From assembly GCA_029783825.1 (NCBI GenBank), contig JAREIK010002450.1:2046539-2110538 (forward strand): a stretch of DNA of 64,000 nt. The letters are read 5' to 3'. Position numbers and translations under genes: made by a program. This DNA comes from Sapria himalayana. Lineage: Eukaryota; Streptophyta; Magnoliopsida; Malpighiales; Rafflesiaceae. The first letter of the stretch is position 1; each line of letters starts with the position of its first letter. Of the stretch, positions 58,326-64,000 are shown piece after piece. The notes under the pieces are model-generated. The model worked only from the letters and a program-made list of their open reading frames with translations. It searched no databases and was not told the DNA's origin.

Positions 58326-59851
58326 TTTAGCAGTTGAACCTTTCTATCACAGCACAAGATACCATTTACCAAAAATTAAACACTGCTACTGTACCACTGA
58401 AAGTGTTGAATGATATCCTAACTATTGTATCAGCATGATGGAGCAGAAAAAAAGAGGAAACAAAATACACCTTACAAACAAAGTTTATTTAAAAAAAAAA
58501 ATCTAGCTTTTGTTCCTGTGTGGTTCGTCAATGCTGAGGGCTGAGGAATGAAAGTCGCCAATCGTCAAAATGAAAAAAAAAACCCCCAACTTTTGTTCCT
58601 GTGTGGTTCGCCAATCCTAATTCTTGTATTAGCATAAAAAAAAACTTATGCTGTAATACCATAAAAGATTTATTTTAAGCATTAGGTAGGACATGAAAGT
58701 GAAACATATATATATATATATATCAAGCATTATGTAGTACATGAAAGATAAATATTCATGTTTTATATATATACTTATATATATATATATATAATACACA
58801 CACACACACACACTATATACTATATATATACACGGGTAGATACATACTGTATATATACAATATATATTCAGTGTGTATATATATATATATATATTATTTA
58901 TATGTATAATATCAAAGTAATAAAATAAAAAAATGTAATTGAAAAAATACTGGTGTTTTTCGAAGGTGACGTGGTATGTAGATGACCAGAATGGCAGAAT
59001 CAGATTGATTATTGATATACAATTAATACAAACAAAATGTTTTGGATAACCAAAATTAATTATTTTGGAATTCGTAAAAAAAATAATTTCCGAACATTTC
59101 GTGGAGAAGCATCGAGTCCGTACTGGGCCACTGAGGAAGATTAAAAGAGGAAAAAAGATTCGAAAAGACTGTTAAAAACCGAAGAAATGTTTCACAAAAA
59201 AGAGAAACTTCAATCGGACCACTCCAGCTTTCGGAGTTTTGTTGGAGATGGATCAAGACTTAGAGTTAGAGAAACAAAAACACAGAGAAATTAAACAAAA
59301 GAAAGAAGCCATTAGGCCCCAACAGAGAACTTAAACGCGTGCTATAAATAAACAAGGAAAAAGCGGAAAAGGAGACCATACTTGAACTGGTTTGGAACAT
59401 GTCTGATCATCAAACTGGTCTTGTCTTCCATAATAAGATGATCCTTCTTTTCAATCCTAGTCCCGATGGAGTTATATAAGTTACGGTTCTTGCTCGTCCG
59501 CCTCATGCTAGACCCATCCACACGATCTCTGCTTGTTCCTCTCAACCTCAGCCCAACACTAGCGTGTACACAGCCTGGGCTATGTACCTTGTGAGCTATG
59601 GGAGATGGCTGTTTATTTATATCATAACACGCCATTGGCGTTGGATATAATATTGGGTAATAAAAGAGTGCAGCTGGCTGGAGAAGGGACGTATGAGGAA
59701 GAAGGCACGATTGTGGGTTTAACAACGGAGATTTGAAATACGGAATGGCATCTGGGTTTAGGGCTTTTACGAGTGGAACGTGTGGGTCATGGTTAGAGAA
59801 TGATGAAGACGGTGGAGAAGGTTGAACGAGCAATGTCGCCACCATTATCAT
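57582..59851 (-). CDS. MEI2-like C-terminal RRM protein (MCT/TERMINAL EAR1-related), four exons
   Basis: Probable RNA-binding regulator. Exons on minus: 59851-59382, 58242-58123, 58016-57875 and 57800-57582 (TAG stop). All three introns are GT-AG, and the joins at phases 2, 2 and 0 keep one frame of 316 residues. The ATG at 59851 is the first in frame after a stop near 59930. The N-terminal half is Ser/Pro-rich, with a PAM2-like LNPDAIPYF at residues 31-39. The RRM_2 domain (about 143-250) reads [13 protein letters not shown] (RNP2-like, end of exon 1), HILDKHC and [10 protein letters not shown] (exon 2), [10 protein letters not shown] (RNP1-like), FHRFAWEV and [10 protein letters not shown] (exons 3-4). 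[20 protein letters not shown] and a basic KRRRNKCKK tail follow. This is the hallmark of the third RRM of plant MEI2-like proteins. At 316 residues with one RRM it resembles the short MCT class, not three-RRM MEI2/AML or TE1 proteins. In plants the group acts in meiosis and in leaf and meristem development. The exact orthologue is undecided. Confidence 0.88.
58273..58325. repeat. (GCGCGG)n hexanucleotide array in intron 1
   Basis: Eight perfect GCGCGG units plus a partial one. On the plus strand it contains many GGG triplets spaced by CGC. It is extremely GC-rich against an AT-rich background. It lies in intron 1 of the MEI2-like gene, its near edge 30 nt from the 3' splice site at 58243-58244, where a pyrimidine-rich tract and branch point would normally sit. 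On the transcript strand it reads (CCGCGC)n. Confidence 0.95.
58506..58616. repeat. 26-bp direct duplication in intron 1
   Basis: CTTTTGTTCCTGTGTGGTTC, then G(T/C)CAAT, occurs at 58507-58532 and again at 58590-58615, with A/C-rich runs before each. Confidence 0.85.
58700..58900. repeat. (TA)n/(CA)n microsatellites in intron 1
   Basis: (TA)n tracts at about 58709-58723 and 58776-58791, (CA)n at 58797-58813 and (TA)n at 58877-58893. GGACATGAAAG/GTACATGAAAG is repeated around them. The small frame at 58629-58811 is an artefact. Confidence 0.9.
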
Positions 59852-60012
59852 GATAATGTCTATCGGTGTGAAAGAAGATGGTTGTGGTGGAGACCGTTGC
59901 CGAGGGTTTGAAATGTTTTCTCTGATACTGATTTATGTTGCTGATTCTGGAGGAGAATGGCTTTTTGGAATTGTTTGCTTTGTCTGATATTAGTTTGTTT
60001 TGTCCTTCGCTT

Positions 60013-60020
60013 CTTAAATA
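60013..60020 (-). promoter_or_regulatory. Candidate TATA box of the MEI2-like gene
   Basis: The minus strand reads TATTTAAG about 160 nt upstream of the ATG at 59851. A second candidate, TAAAATATATA, lies at 60060-60070. Choice between them is not possible from sequence alone. The frame 59793-60023 here opens with GTG, not ATG, so it is not an upstream ORF. Confidence 0.4.
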
Positions 60021-60202
60021 CACGAACTTCTGAATCTGATAGGTACTATGGAAATGAAGTATATATTTTATTAGAGACGAGAACTATTTCCCCATGACAT
60101 ACGCCACTGAACCATCGTGCGGAGAATGGGTTTAGCTCGCATGAAATAAATCACAAGGTCGAAATTGTGATTTACATCTTGAATCTACTCACTTGTTGGT
60201 TT

Positions 60203-60386
60203 TAGAGGTATCGCCATAAGGCACAAGTCACAAGTCATGGAGGCACGTCACGATTCGGCCGTGCTTGGACCTGCCCAGCACGACATGGAATAGTAACTGT
60301 GTCGTGCTTGTCCCGGCACGAAAGTACGGTTGGACTGGCTAAAAATGAGCATGAACCGGTCCGGCATGTCCCGTTTGACACCTCTA
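60203..60386. mobile_element. hAT-type MITE (184 bp) upstream of the MEI2-like gene
   Basis: It starts TAGAGGTATCGCC and ends, reverse-complemented, TAGAGGTGTCAAACGGG. Flanking octamers GTTGGTTT (60195-60202) and GTTGATTT (60387-60394) match at 7 of 8. The interior is GC-rich with CGTGC/GCACG motifs, like the other hAT elements of the window. It lies about 180 bp beyond the candidate TATA box of the gene at 57582-59851. Confidence 0.85.
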
Positions 60387-60399
60387 GTTGATTTACACA

Positions 60400-60408
60400 A
60401 TTTTTCTA
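60400..60408. repeat. Exact 9-bp duplication, MULE A (left)
   Basis: ATTTTTCTA at 60400-60408 is repeated exactly at 61515-61523. Confidence 0.85.
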
Positions 60409-61514
60409 GGAGAAATTATGTTTTGTGGTAATTTCCCAGAAATATTTAAGAATTTGAAACTAATATTTTAAAATTAAAAAAAAAAAAGTCATCAAAATCA
60501 AAAAAAAAAATTGAAATTTAGGGTATTCTATTACGTTTATACTAAAATATCCTTTATTAAATCACTAAATTAATATTTAGTCACACTAATTATTTTAAAT
60601 AAATCCTTCTCACTATTCTATTAGCTCTCACCTCGCCCTCTAACATTGGCCTCTATATTGGCACTCGCCATGCTCTGCCCTCTCCCATTGGCCTTTACCA
60701 TCAGCCCTCGCCACGCCTCTACCCTCTCCCATCTGTCCTTGCCTTGCCCTCAGCCCGCTCCCATCGGTCCTTGCCTTGCCCTCAGCCCGCTCCCATCGGT
60801 CCTTGCCTCGTCCTCAGCCCGCTCCCATCGGTCCTTGCCTTGCCCTCAGCCCGCTCCCATCGGTCCTTGCCTCGTCCTCAGCCTGCTCCCATGGACCTTG
60901 CCTCGCCCTCAGCCGGCTCCCATCTCCTGGAGCTCGGTTCGAGCTCAATTCTCGATGGAGCTCGACGAAGATCTCAATGAGCTTGTCTTCAAGATCGATG
61001 GAGCTCGAAATCTTTCCCGTCGAGATCCTTGAGCTCATCGACTAGCTCCATGAGCTCTTTGTCGAGCTCCATTAAGCTCGAAGACGAGCTCGATGGAGCT
61101 CGAATGGCTCATCTTTGAGCTCCAGCAACTCGTAGTCGAGCTCGATGGAGCTCGAAGACTCGCCCGTCGAGCTCGACGAAGAGCTCCTGGGGCTTGATGA
61201 CGCGCTCCATCGAGCTTGACGAAGAGCTCTAGCAGCTTGTCTTCGAGCTCTAGGAGAATGAAGAGGGTGAGCCGGTGAGGGGGGCCAATGGGAGAGGGTG
61301 AGTCGGTGTGGGGGGCAGATGGGAGAGGGCGAGGCTAGGGCCAATGAAATAGGGGGAAGGTTTTAGTGATTTAATGAAGGGCATTTTAGTATAAACGTAA
61401 TATAGTGCCCAAATTTTAATAGTTTTTTATTTTGATGACTTTTTTTAAACTTTAAAATATCATTTTCAAATTCTTAAATATTTTTGGTGGAGCACCCTAG
61501 AAGATAATTCCCTC
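60409..61514. mobile_element. MULE inverted-repeat element A, GAGCTC-rich core (1,106 bp)
   Basis: Ends: GGAGAAATTATGTTTTG and, reverse-complemented, GAGGGAATTATCTTCTAG. Long terminal inverted repeats (about 170 bp) include AATATTTAAGAATTTGAAA, AGTCATCAAAAT and a TTACGTTTATACTAAAAT step on both sides. Exact 9-bp duplications identify it as Mutator-like. The core holds a 32-bp minisatellite, then dense GAGCTCGA motifs (60930-61250), and GGGAGAGGG tracts mirroring the left C-rich tracts. No transposase. Frames at 60646-61344 come from the minisatellite and motif repeats. Confidence 0.85.
60736..60922. repeat. 32-bp minisatellite inside MULE A
   Basis: The unit CCTTGCCTTGCCCTCAGCCC, then GCTCCCATCGGT, repeats about 5.7 times (60736, 60768, 60800, 60832, 60864, 60895). 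Because 32 is not a multiple of 3, each frame cycles through the same three peptides, which explains the overlapping false frames. Confidence 0.9.
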
Positions 61515-61588
61515 ATTTTTCTATTAAAAAAAATTATTACTTTTTTATTAGTATAGCTAAGACTAATTATGATCCAGAATAAATATTT

Positions 61589-61905
61589 GGGAAATTATGT
61601 TTGAGGTTTTCAAAAAAATGTTAACATTTAGATACTAAATTTTTGATATTTTTTAAAAATTCACAAAACAAAAAATAAATTAAAAATAATATAATCCGAA
61701 TTCGTACATATGAAACTACTTTCGCCCCTCTCCCCGCCCCTCTCCCCGCCCCTCTCCCCCCAGCTCGTCTCCACTAGCTACTTCGTGGAGCTCCAAGTCG
61801 AGATCGTGATTTATTTTTAGTTTTGTAATTTTTTTTAAAATATCAAAAGTTCAGTTTCTAAATATTAAAAATCTCTGGGAAAACAACCCAAAACTTAATT
61901 CCTCC
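61589..61905. mobile_element. MULE inverted-repeat element B (317 bp)
   Basis: Ends: GGGAAATTATGTTTGAGG and, reverse-complemented, GGAGGAATTAAGTTTTGGG, with exact flanking 9-bp copies TAAATATTT at 61580-61588 and 61906-61914. Terminal repeats include TTTTTGATATTTT against AAAATATCAAAAG. The core is short: three tandem GCCCCTCTCCCC units (61727-61762), then a few AGCTC motifs. Confidence 0.85.
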
Positions 61906-61930
61906 TAAATATTTTATGATGAAAAAAATA

Positions 61931-62633
61931 TGAGAAATCATATTTTGAGGTAATTTCCCAGAAATATTCAAAGATTTGAAATTAATCTTTTAATATTTAA
62001 AAAAAATATCACCAAATTTATAATAAATTAAAATTTGGGGTATTCTATTACGCTTATGTTAAATTGCTCTCACCCTCTTTCATCGACCCTCTCCCATTGG
62101 GCTTCTCCCTTTCCCATCGAAGCCGTGGTCATGCTCCTTGAGCTCGACCGAGAGCACCATCAAGCTCATGGAGCTCGATCAAGAGCTCCGTCAAGCTCGT
62201 CTTCATTCTCCTTGAGCTCATCATCGAGCTCCAAGAGCTTGGTGTTAAGCTCCGTCGAGCTCGTGGAGCTCGACGACGAGTTCTAGGGGAACAACAACAA
62301 TCTCTAAGAGCTCGACTGAGAGCTCCATTAAGCTTGTCGTCGAGCTCGATGGAGCTCTCGGTCGAGCTCCAGGAGCTCTCGGTCGAGCTCCAGGAGCTCT
62401 CGGTCGAGCTCTAGGAGCGCTCGACCACGAGCTCTAGGATCTCGTGGTCGAGTTCCATCGAGCTCGATGAGAGAGGGCGAAGGACGATGCGAGATGGTAA
62501 TTTAGGATAAACATACTAGAGTGCCTCTAAATTTAATTTATTATGAATATGGTGATATTTTTTCAAATATTAAAATATTAGTTTTTAAATCTTTAAATAT
62601 TTTTTGAGAAGTACCCCAAAACATATTTCCCCC
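61931..62633. mobile_element. MULE inverted-repeat element C, GAGCTC-rich core (703 bp)
   Basis: Ends: TGAGAAATCATATTTTGAGG and, reverse-complemented, GGGGGAAATATGTTTTGGGG. Exact 9-bp copies AAAAAAATA flank it (61922-61930 and 62634-62642), though an A-rich target makes chance likelier than for A and B. Terminal repeats share AAAGATTT, AATATTT and AAATATCACC. The core has GAGCTCGA motifs, and GGTCGAGCTCCAGGAGCTCT repeats in tandem near 62360-62415. Confidence 0.8.
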
Positions 62634-62679
62634 AAAAAAATAAAAAAGGATTCCCCAACAAGATATTTAAAAAAATAAA

Positions 62680-63570
62680 CTCACAAAAAATAAAGTGTAA
62701 TTTTGTATAATCAAAATTAGACTTTCAAAAAATATTAAAAAAACTAAATTTTTATAATTATAAAAATTACACTAAAATCTTAACAAATTAAAATTTGGTA
62801 TACTCAAATAAAATAATCCCAATTTACCCTTAATAAATTAAAACAAAACCAAATAAACTCTCTCCTCCCCCTCGCTGGAAGCTCCTCACCCCTTGCTCGA
62901 AGCTCCTCGTCCCCCGGATCTCACCCCTCTCACCTCGCCCTCTCTATCTAGTTCCTGAAGCTTGACGTGAGCTCCAGTAGCCTATCGATGACGAGCTCTT
63001 GGAGCTTGACCATGAGCTTCTTGAGCTTAACCATCCTCTCCACAAGCTCATGGAGCTCGTCATCGAGCTCTACGAAGCTCCTGGAGCTCATCATCGAGCT
63101 CTACAAAGCTCCTGGAGCTCGTCATCGAGCTCTACAAGCTGCTGGTGCTCTTGAAGCTTGACGATGAGTTCCAGAAGCTTGACGATGAGCTCCAGGAGCT
63201 TCTAGAGCTTGATGACAAGCTCCAAAAGTTCTTAGAGCTCGACGTATAGCTCTAGTCATCACAGAGCATCAGGAGCTCATTGTTGAGCCCCAAGAGTTCG
63301 TGGAGCTCAATGGAAAGGGGCTTCAGGTGAGGATATTCGGCAGAGGGAAAGGGAAGAGTTTAGTTCGTTATGTTTAAATTTGGAATTACTTTATTTGAGT
63401 GTCTTAAATTTTAATTTTTTTTAAAGTTTAGTGTATTATTTAACAATTATGAAGAGTTTAGTCAGATTTTATAAAGTTTTTAGTTAGATTTTATAAAATA
63501 TTTTATAAAAAAAACATTTTATAAAATAATAAAAAATTGTTTTTTTTTAAAAAAATTAACAAAAATATTC
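62680..63570. mobile_element. MULE-like inverted-repeat element D, GAGCTC-rich core (ends uncertain)
   Basis: Left AAATTAAAATTTGGTATACT, then CAAATAAAATAATCCCAATT, mirrors right (reverse complement) AATTAAAATTTAAGACACTC, then AAATAAAGTAATTCCAAATT. A core of GAGCTC motifs includes a ~33-bp tandem unit with CATCGAGCTCTACxAAGCTC (63058-63145). Layout matches elements A-C. Outer ends and a target-site duplication could not be fixed. Confidence 0.6.
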
Positions 63571-64000
63571 CAAAATGTAATTATTATTTTTTTTTAAAAA
63601 AAAATCACCCTCTCCTCAATCCATCCTTAGCTAACTCCAAGATAATTGTATATGACAAACTTTCATTGATCATTCATCTCAGTAGTGATAATGACCAAAC
63701 ATATTTAATTTTAAAGTTATTATGAGATCCAATAAGTTAATAATAGTTTAAACACATCTAAATGTAATTATTTTATGTTTTGAAACATTAAAAATTGGAA
63801 TTATGATTTTACCCCAAACTCAGATGATAGCTAGCAAAAAAAAAAAATAAAAATAAAAACTAAGCTAAAATACAATTCACACACTAATTAAATATATCTA
63901 ATGTTTTTTTATATATAATTAAACATAAACATATATAAATATAAAAAAATAAATATTTAAATTAAACATACATAGATATATAAAATAACCATATATAATT
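63571..64000. other. AT-rich DNA, no gene seen
   Basis: A-runs and T-runs, with a poly-A/T-flanked stretch at 63576-63605. No recognised feature to the window end. Confidence 0.5.

Noticed and set aside
59793..60023. Frame upstream of and overlapping the MEI2-like start
   Set aside because: Its first codon is GTG, not ATG, so it is not a standard upstream ORF.
60646..61344. Overlapping open frames on both strands rich in Ser, Pro, Arg and Glu-Leu
   Set aside because: They follow the 32-bp minisatellite and GAGCTC array inside a MULE flanked by exact 9-bp duplications; frames cycle with the repeat and have no domain.

Overview
This window looks like repeat-dominated nuclear DNA of a flowering plant. 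It is AT-rich and full of microsatellites. It holds plant-type Ty3/gypsy (Athila/Tat-like and chromovirus-like), Ty1/copia, L1-type LINE, hAT, Mutator-like and tRNA-derived SINE sequences, nearly all decayed by stops and frameshifts. I cannot fix the species. The MEI2-like gene family present supports an angiosperm but not a lineage.

Layout. 0-1.7 kb: a possible last exon of an unrecognised gene (minus strand) with a duplicated, hairpin-forming 3' flank, then a 1,084-bp Mutator-like (MULE) inverted-repeat element. 1.7-6.6 kb: AT-rich DNA with a pair of ~400-bp direct repeats, a perfect 25-bp hairpin and long CA/TG tracts. 6.6-9.8 kb: two L1 remnants arranged tail-to-tail. 10-15.4 kb: a near full-length but dead L1 (minus strand). 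16-18.6 kb: AT-rich, perhaps an LTR. 18.6-49.2 kb: copies of one Athila/Tat-like retrotransposon family with ~2.5-kb LTRs ('LTR-A' here) in both orientations. Two hAT elements, a chromovirus-like gypsy, SINEs and a 336-bp insertion with a 9-bp duplication sit inside these LTRs. 49.2-57.2 kb: a copia LTR and a chimeric copia element carrying two gag regions. 57.6-59.9 kb: the only intact protein gene found, a four-exon MEI2 C-terminal-RRM gene (minus strand) whose splice joins all preserve the frame. 60.2-63.6 kb (upstream of that gene): a hAT MITE and four MULE inverted-repeat elements with GAGCTC-rich cores, three with exact 9-bp target-site duplications.

How it fits together. The one functional candidate encodes an RNA-binding protein of the MEI2/TERMINAL EAR1/MCT group, probably a regulator of development. 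Its first intron holds an (GCGCGG)n array about 30 nt from the 3' splice site, its promoter side is loaded with transposons, and a copia insertion lies just beyond its 3' end. The rest records nested transposition. The best-supported structures rest on target-site duplications: hAT at 46380-48608 (CTTGTGCA on both sides) with a smaller hAT MITE inside it, and MULEs at 60409-61514, 61589-61905 and 61931-62633.

All coordinates and motifs were read by eye. Similarities were judged from remembered family motifs, not from database searches, so element boundaries without a target-site duplication are approximate.
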